Assembly (NCBI GenBank): GCA_001787455.1
Contig: MFXA01000013.1
Coordinates: forward strand, 1 to 11,085
Direction of reading: 5' to 3'
Source: Candidatus Peregrinibacteria bacterium RIFCSPLOWO2_01_FULL_39_12
Lineage (GTDB): Bacteria > Patescibacteriota > Gracilibacteria > UBA1369 > LOWO2-01-FULL-3
DNA: 11,085 nt
In this document: positions 1 through 5,872 of the stretch, one piece after another
How positions within the stretch are numbered: position 1 is the stretch's first letter
Layout of the letters: each line of letters opens with the position of its first letter
Notes under the pieces: generated by a model
Database searches by the model: none
What the model was told of the DNA's origin: nothing
The model's input: the letters and a program-made list of their open reading frames with translations, nothing else
Translations under genes and position numbers: made by a program

Positions 1-171
1 GCTTTTTGTTTACCGAATCCAATTATTTTTGCGCTTTTGCCGCTTTGGTAAGGGCTGTTGAAACGTTTAAATTCCCCTATGATTGGAGTGGGATCGTAAG
101 GCAAGGCCGCGATTCAGTAGACTGCAAATGCAATCTTTCGGCGTGCTCCTAAAGATGTTTTTAGAGGTTCT
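1..171. other. Unassigned edge segment with two overlapping open frames
   Basis: No gene is recognised here. On the plus strand a frame is open from position 3 to a TAA at 150-152 and could be the last 49 codons of a gene that begins left of the window. On the minus strand a frame runs from a possible TTG at 104 (after an in-frame TGA at 114-116) off the left edge. The two frames share codon boundaries, so at most one is likely real. Neither translation resembles a family I know. The segment looks more G+C-rich than the pilin gene beside it. A short imperfect hairpin near 150-167 lacks a T-run on the minus strand, so it is not a convincing terminator for the operon ending at 172. Confidence 0.25.
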
Positions 172-540
172 CTAGTCTAGGCTCGGACCACTGCCTCCAC
201 CCTGAGAAGTAATGCTGGTGATTGTATTTATGATGTCGCCAAAGTTGATGTACTTGATAATATCCAATCCCATCGCTTTACCAACTGTGCCGACAATAAC
301 CGTGGCAAGAACAGTGATGATCAATCCAATAATGGCGTAACGGATAGTACTGACCGCCGATTTTATTTTGTCTTCCTGTCCGCCGGAAAGAATAAAGGAA
401 ATTCCTCCTACGAAAATAAATACGACGGATAAAAAGCCCGCCACTATAATGGCGTAAGCAAGACCTCTATTAATGATCTCCAATATTTGATAATTTGCCG
501 CAGCCTGTACCATTGATCCACCTTCCGTAATGTTGGCCAT
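172..540 (-). CDS. VirB2/TrbC-like pilin-type membrane protein
   Basis: This is a 122-residue protein with two hydrophobic helices at about residues 26-52 and 67-88. They are joined by a short polar turn (GGQEDKIKSAVSTIRYAIIG) in which a Gly-Gly and charged residues precede the second helix. The layout matches small VirB2/TrbC-like or Mbov_0395-like pilin proteins, abundant in CPR bacteria and predicted to sit in the cytoplasmic membrane or be assembled into a pilus. The C-terminal tail is Gly/Ser-rich. It starts 9 bases after the khpA stop and is the last gene of the rpsP operon. A second ATG at codon 10 is a possible start. No secretion ATPase or other conjugation gene is in the window, so the pilus role is by family resemblance only. 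Confidence 0.7.
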   Translation of the reverse strand: MANITEGGSMVQAAANYQILEIINRGLAYAIIVAGFLSVVFIFVGGISFILSGGQEDKIKSAVSTIRYAIIGLIITVLATVIVGTVGKAMGLDIIKYINFGDIINTITSITSQGGGSGPSLD

Positions 541-549
541 ATTTTTATG

Positions 550-822
550 TTATGTTAGCGGGGTTTCCTCGGCAGGTTCAACTATTTTCAAGTTAACGCG
601 GGAATTGTTCTTTGAACCGATAATTCGGAGCAAAATACGAAGCGCTTTTGCTGTTTGTCCGCTTTTACCGATAATTTTTCCCATGTCTTCTTTTGAGACT
701 TTAAGAGTAAGTAAAACTCCCATTTCGTCGACTGTCCTTTCAACAACAACTTCTTCCGGATGTTCGACGATTTGTTTTACAACGTACTCAACAAAATCTC
801 GATCTTTTTGTTCGTCTGTCAT
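550..822 (-). CDS. khpA: KhpA-type KH-domain RNA-binding protein
   Basis: This 90-residue single KH-domain protein is close to the usual KhpA (YlqC) length of 75-90. The sequence DMGKIIGKSGQTAKALR (residues 46-62) contains the GxxG loop as G52-K-S-G55, the RNA-backbone contact of KH domains. The N-terminal part (FVEYVVKQIVEHPEEV) matches the family's usual opening helix. KhpA binds RNA, in several Firmicutes as a heterodimer with KhpB, and affects cell elongation and division. The gene lies 42 bases after rpsP, the conserved rpsP-khpA order. In many bacteria rimM and trmD follow; here a pilin-like gene takes that place. There is no Shine-Dalgarno motif upstream of the ATG. Confidence 0.9.
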   Translation of the reverse strand: MTDEQKDRDFVEYVVKQIVEHPEEVVVERTVDEMGVLLTLKVSKEDMGKIIGKSGQTAKALRILLRIIGSKNNSRVNLKIVEPAEETPLT

Positions 823-864
823 GTCAGTAAGGTTAGGAAATAAGTAATTAAAATTTATGAGGGA

Positions 865-1335
865 TTAGCTTGCGGGAGTTGCTTCGGTTGGGGTAGGTTC
901 CGCCGGTTGAACCTGGTCGGCTGGCTTTGCGGCTTCCGCCGGCTTTGTTTCCTGTTCTGGTTGTGGTTCAGCTGGCTTTTCCGCTTTGGCTTCAGCCGGC
1001 TTTGCCGCTGGCTGGACAGGCTTAGCTGCCGCTTCCGCCTTGGCTTCCGACTTCTTTTTCTTATGATGTGTTCTTGGAGCAATGTATTTATCCATATCCG
1101 GCATTCCTTCTTTTTCAAGCAAAACTGCAACTGTATCGCTTGGCTGTGCGCCCATTGATATCCAGTGTTTGATTCTTTCCACGTTAAATTTATGTTCCTT
1201 GTTTTTGGTGGCAGGTCGATAATATCCAACCTCCTCGAGGAATTTGCCTCCCACTGACGCAGTATGTTCCTGGACAACTACTCGGAAACTTGGCTGGCCT
1301 TTCTTGCCTGTACGGTTGAGTCTGATCTTTAACAA
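865..1335 (-). CDS. rpsP: 30S ribosomal protein S16 with long low-complexity tail
   Basis: Residues 1-82 are a full S16 core. It opens MLKIRLNRTGKKGQPSFRVV and continues through VGYYRPATKNKEHKFNVERI and a WISMGAQPSDTVAVLL segment. S16 is a primary-binding small-subunit protein needed for 30S assembly. The core ends near residue 88 and is followed by a basic HHKKKK patch and about 60 residues made mostly of Ala, Pro, Glu, Lys and Gln, so the protein is 156 residues against roughly 80-90 in most bacteria. The start is a TTG at 1333-1335, chosen because the next codons give the conserved LKIRL opening. This is the first gene of the rpsP-khpA-pilin operon, about 70 bases after a good promoter. 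Confidence 0.95.
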   Translation of the reverse strand: MLKIRLNRTGKKGQPSFRVVVQEHTASVGGKFLEEVGYYRPATKNKEHKFNVERIKHWISMGAQPSDTVAVLLEKEGMPDMDKYIAPRTHHKKKKSEAKAEAAAKPVQPAAKPAEAKAEKPAEPQPEQETKPAEAAKPADQVQPAEPTPTEATPAS

Positions 1336-1403
1336 GTGTTACTTTTAGTAATAAGAATATTAGAGTATATTGTGTCCGTCCTAACGACCGGATTGCGCGT
1401 TTT

Positions 1404-1431
1404 ATTGTAGCCATAAAGAAATCAAAGTCAA
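1404..1431 (-). promoter_or_regulatory. Sigma70-type promoter of the rpsP operon
   Basis: On the minus strand TTGACT (1426-1431) and TACAAT (1404-1409) are separated by 16 bases, each one base from consensus. The predicted start near 1397 gives a leader of about 60 bases. That leader contains a small imperfect hairpin (CCG-TC/GA-CGG, near 1376-1391), so the rpsP message is not leaderless. The promoter sits between the DUF721 gene stop and rpsP, making the ribosomal operon independently transcribed. Confidence 0.7.
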
Positions 1432-1443
1432 GGAAAATTTCGG

Positions 1444-1746
1444 TTATCTTAACTGCGTGCGAAGACTTTTAATAATCTGCCGGCCGGCTTTTTTATTCAT
1501 TTCATCAATAATTTGAGGCTTGCGCATAATTATTTCCTGAGCCCATGCAGGGCTTTCCACTTCGATAACCAACATATCTTTCTTAAAATAAGCCGGTTTT
1601 ATATATTTTTCAGGGGTTTCTTTATCGTAAAACAAAACCGGAATCATCTGGCTAAAATCATGGCAAATTTTTACCGCCTGAATTTCTTTTCCTACTCCAT
1701 AGCGATTTGCCGCTTTAGTCATGAATTTTTGGAACGGTTCAAACAT
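1444..1746 (-). CDS. DUF721 / DciA-like protein
   Basis: With the chosen start the protein has 100 residues. The segment YIKPAYFKKDMLVIEVESPA followed by WAQEI (residues 48-72) is the DUF721 signature: a hydrophobic strand, then Ser-Pro-Ala-Trp-Ala-Gln, then a helix. The N-terminus (MFEPFQKFMTKAANRYGVGK) has the family's usual opening helix. DUF721 includes DciA, which helps load the replicative helicase DnaB in bacteria lacking DnaC/DnaI; the role here is by family. Three starts are possible. ATG 1788 lies deep inside the glycosyltransferase gene. ATG 1746 gives the typical N-terminus. ATG 1722 forms an ATGA overlap with the upstream stop but cuts the first helix. I prefer 1746, which overlaps the upstream gene by 28 bases. 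Confidence 0.75.
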   Translation of the reverse strand: MFEPFQKFMTKAANRYGVGKEIQAVKICHDFSQMIPVLFYDKETPEKYIKPAYFKKDMLVIEVESPAWAQEIIMRKPQIIDEMNKKAGRQIIKSLRTQLR

Positions 1747-2864
1747 CTTTGCAAAATATAAAATGTTTTTTTTGCTGTGCGACCCCATGAAAACTTGCCT
1801 GAATATTGGATGCCGTCAGTCACAAGTTTGGCTTGCAGATCAGGATCTTTATAAACCAGTTCTATCTTCTCCGCAATATCTTTAATATTATAAGGATTGA
1901 AAAATACCGCGTTTTCTCTTCCGCAAATTTCAGGAATCGAAGATATATTTGAGGCAACTACCGGAGTTCCACAGCGCATCGCTTCAAGCGGCGGAAGACC
2001 GAATCCTTCATACAAAGATGGAAACACAAAAATATGCGCCGCATTGTATAAATGTAAAAGCTCTTCTTCATCCACTAATCCTGTAAAAATTACATCTTCC
2101 TGAAGATTTAGTTTTTTAACGGTATTTTTAACTTCGGGGTAATAGGGATCGGGTTTTCCTGTAATTACAAGTTGGAGATTTAATCTTTTTTCTTTTTTGA
2201 GGATGGAAAAAGCTTCTATCAGGCGCGCAAGATTTTTGTGGCTGCGCCAAACTCCGGCATACAAAAGAAACTGCTGTTTTATTTTATATTTTTTAAGCGT
2301 TTTTGCCGGAGCGATCGGGTCATCCATAAACCTGAATATTGGACTTACCCCGTTATAAATCACTTCAATTTTTTCCGGATCGATGTTAAGGATTTCCACA
2401 AGATCCTGTTTGGTATTTTTTGAAATTGTAAAAATTTTTTTTGCTTTTTTTGTAACATTTTTTATGGTCAGATTGTAAGCAAGCCGGTGATACCATTTTG
2501 TCATTTTTCTTCCGTGGAAAAAAGAAAGCGTAAGGTCGTGAATTGTTACAACATATGGCTTCCCATAAAAAATCGGGGCGTTAAAATGCGGGAAAAATGC
2601 AAGATCTAGATGAGCTTTGTAGAGTTTGTATAAAAAGATGGTCTGCTCTTTAATTGAATAATGCTTTGCATTCACGAGAATTTTTTCAACATTTTTAGGA
2701 GTTTTATATGTTTGATATTCCGCGGAATTAAAAAATAAAACTATTGTATGAGGATATACAAGTTCGTTATTTAATTTAACAATGCGATTTACAAGTTCGC
2801 TCGTATAGCGACCAAGCCCTGTAAAACGCGGACTAAATATGCGGCAGTCAATTCCGATTTTCAT
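1719..2864 (-). CDS. GT4-family glycosyltransferase (GT-B fold)
   Basis: This 381-residue protein has the full length of a GT-B glycosyltransferase. The N-terminal acceptor domain opens MKIGIDCRIF and has a Gly-rich loop FTGLGRYTSEL at 14-24. The linker region contains VTIHDLTLSFF (106-116) and IFTISKNTKQDL (144-155). The C-terminal nucleotide-sugar domain begins near LLYAGVWRSHKNLARLIEAF (200-219). The donor-site E-x7-E motif is YEGFGLPPLEAMRCGTPVV, with E286 and E294. It should move a sugar from a nucleotide donor onto a surface glycan or lipid on the cytoplasmic face; donor and acceptor cannot be read from sequence. An upstream ATG at 2903 would place 13 Cys-rich residues before the conserved start and overlap the promoter, so ATG 2864 was chosen. 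Confidence 0.92.
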   Translation of the reverse strand: MKIGIDCRIFSPRFTGLGRYTSELVNRIVKLNNELVYPHTIVLFFNSAEYQTYKTPKNVEKILVNAKHYSIKEQTIFLYKLYKAHLDLAFFPHFNAPIFYGKPYVVTIHDLTLSFFHGRKMTKWYHRLAYNLTIKNVTKKAKKIFTISKNTKQDLVEILNIDPEKIEVIYNGVSPIFRFMDDPIAPAKTLKKYKIKQQFLLYAGVWRSHKNLARLIEAFSILKKEKRLNLQLVITGKPDPYYPEVKNTVKKLNLQEDVIFTGLVDEEELLHLYNAAHIFVFPSLYEGFGLPPLEAMRCGTPVVASNISSIPEICGRENAVFFNPYNIKDIAEKIELVYKDPDLQAKLVTDGIQYSGKFSWGRTAKKTFYILQRCLNRSKNS

Positions 2865-2873
2865 ACGGAAACA

Positions 2874-2903
2874 AGTATAGCAGAGATGACAATCCTGCGG
2901 CAA
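2874..2903 (-). promoter_or_regulatory. Promoter of the glycosyltransferase-DUF721 operon
   Basis: On the minus strand TTGCCG (2898-2903) and TATACT (2874-2879, preceded by TGC) are 18 bases apart. The -10 box ends only 9 bases before the ATG at 2864, so transcription should begin at or within a few bases of the start codon, giving a leaderless or near-leaderless mRNA. This placement supports ATG 2864 over ATG 2903. Confidence 0.6.
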
Positions 2904-2978
2904 AATCTCGCTACTTCTACTTGTGTTTAAAATAGAAATATATTATCGTCCTTTGTGTAATTTGAAGCTTTCTTGCAA

Positions 2979-3055
2979 GGAGCGGTAGTTCAGCTGGTTA
3001 GAACGCCACACTGTCACTGTGGAGGTCACGGGTTCGATTCCCGTCCGTTCCGCCA
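2979..3055 (+). tRNA. tRNA-Asp (anticodon GTC)
   Basis: A complete cloverleaf can be drawn. The acceptor stem pairs GGAGCGG (2979-2985) with CCGTTCC (3045-3051), with one G-U pair. The D stem is GTTC/GAAC. The anticodon stem is CCACA (3006-3010) with TGTGG (3018-3022), and the loop CTGTCAC carries GTC at 3013-3015. The T stem is ACGGG/CCCGT with loop TTCGATT. The discriminator base is G, as expected for tRNA-Asp, and CCA is encoded (3053-3055). It is transcribed away from the glycosyltransferase operon. The upstream gap (2904-2978) has a TATTAT at 2941-2946 but no well-spaced -35. Confidence 0.97.
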
Positions 3056-3058
3056 ATT

Positions 3059-3094
3059 AAAAAGCCTTTAGTTATTGGCTTGTAGAAGCTTTTT
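3059..3094 (+). terminator. Possible terminator after tRNA-Asp
   Basis: AAAAAGC (3059-3065) pairs with GCTTTTT (3088-3094), and a competing inner hairpin AAGCC/GGCTT (3062-3066 with 3077-3081) is nested inside it. The U-rich arm doubles as the tail. The structure is AT-rich and no long T-run follows, so it is a modest candidate. Confidence 0.4.
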
Positions 3095-3131
3095 CCGTTG
3101 TGCTTAAAAAATCCTTATCTTGAAAAAACTA

Positions 3132-3160
3132 TTGTCATTATCGTTTCAAAATGATACAAT
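3132..3160 (+). promoter_or_regulatory. Sigma70-type promoter of the Fic gene
   Basis: TTGTCA (3132-3137) and TACAAT (3155-3160) are exactly 17 bases apart, and each is one base from consensus. The -10 ends 11 bases before the ATG at 3172, so the transcript would carry a leader of only about 4-6 bases. The -10 is embedded in the upstream copy of a direct repeat that could be an operator. Confidence 0.65.
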
Positions 3161-3181
3161 TTTAGTGAAAAATGGTACAAT
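3148..3181 (+). repeat. Tandem operator-like direct repeat over -10 and start codon
   Basis: The 13-base motif AAAATGRTACAAT occurs at 3148-3160 and 3169-3181 with one difference (A/G). The copies are 21 bases apart, about two helical turns, so they lie on the same face of the DNA. The first covers the -10 box and the second covers the ATG and next codons. The encoded protein begins with a winged-helix domain, which makes autoregulation a reasonable reading. The second copy is constrained by coding, so the match could be partly chance. Confidence 0.4.
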
Positions 3182-4227
3182 CTGAACTTACAAAAAGACA
3201 AAATTTTATTCTTCAGGTAATTGGAACTCTGGGGGAAGCCTCAAATCAAGAAATTCTTAAGCGAGTTGCCGATGATTTTGATAAAGCTTCGAGAGTAACC
3301 GTTATAAGAGATCTGAATGCTCTTCTGGGTAAAAAACTGGTTAAAAAATTAGGGAAAGGTCGTGGAATTGTTTATGTAACAAATATCCCTCTCTTGGAAA
3401 GATCTTTTGATGTGGACAGCTATTTTTACAAAGAACCGGATAAGAGAGAAATCAAAAAAGAGCGGTTAAATTTTAGCAACAGTTCAATTTGGAAAAATTT
3501 ATTTTCATCTAAAGAAATAAAATCTGTTTTTTCTTTAACAGAACAATATCAAAACCGTATTTCCAAATACGATCCGGCGCAAATTAAGCTGGAACTTGAA
3601 CGAATAACGATTGAATTTTCCTGGAAATCATCACATATTGAAGGGAATACATATACCCTCCTGGACACGGAAAGACTCATAAAAGAACACGAAGAGGCGA
3701 AAGGGAAAACTCATGAGGAAGCAGCGATGATCCTGAACCACAAGAAAGCTTTAGAGTATGTTTGGGCACACCCAAAAGATTTTCGTATGATTTCCTTGCG
3801 GAAAATTGAAGATTTGCATTTCCTGATTTCTGCTGACTTAGGAATTTCGAAAGGGCTACGAAAAAGAGGAGTCGGTATCGTGGGAACAGCGTACAAGCCT
3901 CTTGATAATATTTTTCAAATCAGGGAGGTCTTAGAAAGTTTGTGTGTGTTGGTTAATGGTTTTAACGATCCGTTCTTGAAAGCTTTGGTTGCCGTTTTGG
4001 GAATTTCCTATATTCAGCCTTTTGAAGATGGGAACAAAAGAACTTCGCGATTAATTGGAAACGCTTTGTTAGCTGCTAACAACTATTGTCCGTTGTCTTA
4101 CCGAAGCGCTGATGAAGTTGAATATAAAAAAGCGGTTATTTTGTTTTACGAACAACATTCTTTAGCCTTGTTCAAAAAAATGTTTGTTGAACAGTACGAA
4201 TTTGCAGTGAACAATTATTTTCTTTGA
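3172..4227 (+). CDS. Winged-helix/Fic fusion protein with Gln in place of the catalytic His
   Basis: This is a 351-residue protein. Residues 5-70 form a winged helix-turn-helix like those of DeoR-type regulators (NQEILKRV, then SRVTVIRDLNAL, then a GKGRGIVYV wing). The rest is a Fic domain. SSHIEGN (153-159) is the N-terminal inhibitory motif, with E157 as the inhibitory Glu. GVGIVGTAYKPLD (233-245) is the target-docking flap. The core motif is QPFEDGNKRTSR (282-293). In active Fic enzymes the first residue is the His that activates a target hydroxyl for AMP transfer; here the codon is CAG (4015-4017), Gln. Phosphate-binding residues (Asp, Gly, Asn, Arg) remain. The protein may therefore be inactive as an AMP-transferase, act as a nucleotide-sensing regulator, or use altered chemistry. 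No antitoxin gene is adjacent, which fits an in-cis inhibitory motif. Confidence 0.9.
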   Translation: MVQSELTKRQNFILQVIGTLGEASNQEILKRVADDFDKASRVTVIRDLNALLGKKLVKKLGKGRGIVYVTNIPLLERSFDVDSYFYKEPDKREIKKERLNFSNSSIWKNLFSSKEIKSVFSLTEQYQNRISKYDPAQIKLELERITIEFSWKSSHIEGNTYTLLDTERLIKEHEEAKGKTHEEAAMILNHKKALEYVWAHPKDFRMISLRKIEDLHFLISADLGISKGLRKRGVGIVGTAYKPLDNIFQIREVLESLCVLVNGFNDPFLKALVAVLGISYIQPFEDGNKRTSRLIGNALLAANNYCPLSYRSADEVEYKKAVILFYEQHSLALFKKMFVEQYEFAVNNYFL

Positions 4228-4231
4228 AATA

Positions 4232-4262
4232 AGTGTTGTCGAAGTAGGTTCAACACTTTTTT
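4232..4262 (+). terminator. Rho-independent terminator after the Fic gene
   Basis: AGTGTTG (4232-4238) pairs perfectly with CAACACT (4251-4257) around a 12-base loop, and six T residues end the element (4257-4262). It begins 4 bases after the Fic stop codon. Confidence 0.8.
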
Positions 4263-4273
4263 AGATTTTTGTG

Positions 4274-4301
4274 TTGATAATTTTTTAAATGGTAATAATA
4301 T
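4274..4301 (+). promoter_or_regulatory. Weak candidate promoter for the coiled-coil gene
   Basis: TTGATA (4274-4279) is followed 16 bases later by TAATAT (4296-4301), a 4/6 match to the -10 consensus. It lies between the Fic terminator and the GTG at 4331, which needs its own promoter if the terminator is efficient. The region is so AT-rich that other -10 placements are possible. Confidence 0.35.
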
Positions 4302-4330
4302 TAGAAGTCCAAAGATAACAAGCAAGTTCA

Positions 4331-4654
4331 GTGAAAACTAAAAAAAATCAATCAGGGCAAGTAATAACTACGGCAATATTAAAAAGAGAATTGGGAAAGG
4401 TTGGCAAAAGGATAGATGCAGGGCATAGAGAATTAATGGTCTATATAGATGAAAAAATCGCCGGCTTGGAAGAAAGAACGTACACAAAAGAAGATCATGA
4501 TAAATTTATGATGTATTTAGACGAAGCAATGACGGAATTGCGTGATGCCCGAGAAGGCAGAGGGTTAAATGAAAAACAAATCTTAAGAATGGATGATCAA
4601 ATCGACAACCATGAAAAGAGGATAGTAAGCCTTGAAGAAAAGGTTATCTCCTAG
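4331..4654 (+). CDS. Small coiled-coil protein, function unknown
   Basis: This 107-residue protein has a GTG start and is not assigned to a family. It is highly charged and predicted to be almost all helix with heptad-like spacing, especially residues 76-105 (NEKQILRMDDQIDNHEKRI and on). There is an internal repeat: MVYIDEKIAGL (36-46) and MMYLDEAMTEL (60-70) match with a period of 24 residues. It has no signal peptide, membrane segment or cysteine, so a cytoplasmic oligomer is likely. Similar short coiled-coil proteins are common hypotheticals in CPR genomes. It stands alone between the Fic terminator and the DAHP synthase promoter. No Shine-Dalgarno sequence precedes the GTG, and no ATG upstream in frame competes. 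Confidence 0.65.
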   Translation: MKTKKNQSGQVITTAILKRELGKVGKRIDAGHRELMVYIDEKIAGLEERTYTKEDHDKFMMYLDEAMTELRDAREGRGLNEKQILRMDDQIDNHEKRIVSLEEKVIS

Positions 4655-4698
4655 TCAAAATTCTTGAATTTGCCGTTTAAAATGTTTTTGCGTGTTTT

Positions 4699-4720
4699 TT
4701 GCGCAAGAATTGTTTATAGT
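4699..4720 (+). promoter_or_regulatory. -10 box and palindrome before the DAHP synthase gene
   Basis: TATAGT (4715-4720) ends 6 bases before the ATG at 4727, so transcription would begin at about the start codon. No good -35 is seen at 16-18 bases. An 8-base palindrome TTGCGCAA (4699-4706) lies in the spacer. CAAGAATT (4704-4711) is also the inverted copy of AATTCTTG (4659-4666). Either could bind a regulator, or together they could act as a weak terminator of the preceding gene. Confidence 0.4.
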
Positions 4721-4726
4721 TAATTT

Positions 4727-5776
4727 ATGCTGAAAAAACAGGTTACAAATAACTTAAGGGTTAAATCTTTTGGGATTATTGCTTCGCCCGGGGAGGTGAT
4801 AAAGAAAGTTCCAATAACAATAAAAGCGGCAAATACCGTTGTTGCCGCGCGTAAATCTTTGGAAAATATTTTTGATGGAAAAGATGCGCGAAAAATTGCC
4901 ATTGTCGGTCCGTGTTCAATTCATGATCGTAAAGCGGCTATCGAATATGCGGAAAAATTGAATAAGTTAAGGGGAAAAGTTGAGGACAAACTTTTAATAA
5001 TTATGAGAACTTATTTTGAAAAACCTCGTACCACCATCGGCTGGAAGGGATTTATTTATGACCCATTTTTGGATGATTCTTACAGTTTAAAAGACGGCGT
5101 GGTTTTGGCAAGAAAGCTTTTGGTTGATATAAATGAGATGGGGCTTCCCACAGGGACAGAAGTGCTTGGACCAATAGTAATTCAGTATTATTCCGATTTA
5201 ATAAGCTGGAGTGCGATTGGTGCGCGAACCGCCGAATCACAGACGCATAGGGAACTTGCAAGCGGACTATCAATGCCCGTGGGATTTAAAAATGGCACGG
5301 AAGGGAACGTGGACATAGCTGTAAATGCAATTATTGCTTCGTCAGCCGAACATAATTTTTTAGGGATGGATGACCGCGGTAGAATTTCTGTCGTTGCGAC
5401 AAGCGGGAATCCTTACTGTCATATAATTTTGAGAGGCGGCGCGAACGGACCAAATTATTCCCACGAATGCGTCGAAGAAGCGGAACTTCATTTTAAAAAA
5501 GCCGGATTGAATTCTCGTATTTTAATTGACTGTAGCCACGCAAACAGTGAGAAAAATTTCAAAAACCAAGAAAAAGTTTGGGAATCCGCATGGCGGCAAA
5601 TTTTTGCCGGATCAAAAAGTATTTCCGGCGTAATGATTGAAAGCAATTTGTTTGAGGGAAATCAAAATATCGCTTGCGGATGGGGCGAACTTAAATATGG
5701 AGTTTCGGTAACAGACGGATGTATAGGATTTGATGAAACCGAGAAATTGATTTTGGATGTTTATAAAAGGCTTTGA
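4727..5776 (+). CDS. aroG: Class I DAHP synthase (AroF/AroG/AroH type)
   Basis: 3-Deoxy-7-phosphoheptulonate synthase joins phosphoenolpyruvate and erythrose 4-phosphate in the first step of the shikimate pathway in the cytoplasm. The 349 residues match the usual 350 of the E. coli-type enzymes. All four metal ligands are visible: C63 in VGPCSIHD, H271 in DCSHANSEKN, E305 in MIESNLFEGNQ and D330 in SVTDGCIGF. Substrate-binding segments MRTYFEKPRTTIGWKG (93-108) and GARTAESQTHRELASGLSMP (165-184) are also intact. The symbol is generic because sequence alone does not show which aromatic amino acid, if any, regulates it. No other aro or trp gene is in the window, and many CPR genomes lack the pathway. 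The codon choice does not look foreign by eye. Confidence 0.93.
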   Translation: MLKKQVTNNLRVKSFGIIASPGEVIKKVPITIKAANTVVAARKSLENIFDGKDARKIAIVGPCSIHDRKAAIEYAEKLNKLRGKVEDKLLIIMRTYFEKPRTTIGWKGFIYDPFLDDSYSLKDGVVLARKLLVDINEMGLPTGTEVLGPIVIQYYSDLISWSAIGARTAESQTHRELASGLSMPVGFKNGTEGNVDIAVNAIIASSAEHNFLGMDDRGRISVVATSGNPYCHIILRGGANGPNYSHECVEEAELHFKKAGLNSRILIDCSHANSEKNFKNQEKVWESAWRQIFAGSKSISGVMIESNLFEGNQNIACGWGELKYGVSVTDGCIGFDETEKLILDVYKRL

Positions 5777-5837
5777 ATTGAGATTTGTTTTTGTTAGCTT
5801 GCGCTAGGCATGAATAAAAATATACCGCAGAATTGTA

Positions 5838-5866
5838 TTGACTTTTCGTCAATGTAGTTTTATAAT
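5838..5866 (+). promoter_or_regulatory. Near-consensus promoter of the surface-protein gene
   Basis: TTGACT (5838-5843) and TATAAT (5861-5866) are separated by exactly 17 bases, giving a 5/6 match and a perfect match to the sigma70 consensus. This is the strongest promoter in the window, as expected for an abundant surface protein. The predicted start is near 5873, which leaves a leader of about 118 bases, unlike the near-leaderless neighbours. Confidence 0.85.
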
Positions 5867-5872
5867 ATACCT

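Noticed and set aside
150..167. Hairpin just downstream of the pilin gene as a terminator
   Set aside because: The stem is imperfect, with a mismatch and a wobble pair, and no T-run follows on the minus strand.
855..1277. 140-codon minus-strand frame overlapping rpsP
   Set aside because: It is an out-of-frame reading of the S16 gene and its repetitive tail; the S16 frame has clear homology.
2865..2903. Upstream ATG start for the glycosyltransferase at 2903
   Set aside because: The 13 extra residues do not fit the family, and the promoter -10 and -35 lie inside this segment.
3172..4227. Fic gene as half of a two-gene toxin-antitoxin pair
   Set aside because: There is no small antitoxin gene upstream. 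The inhibitory motif is in the same chain, and the next gene is beyond a terminator.
5800..5810. TGCGCTAGGCA shared with 9672-9682
   Set aside because: An 11-base match between two sites in 11 kb is expected by chance, and no flanking similarity extends it.
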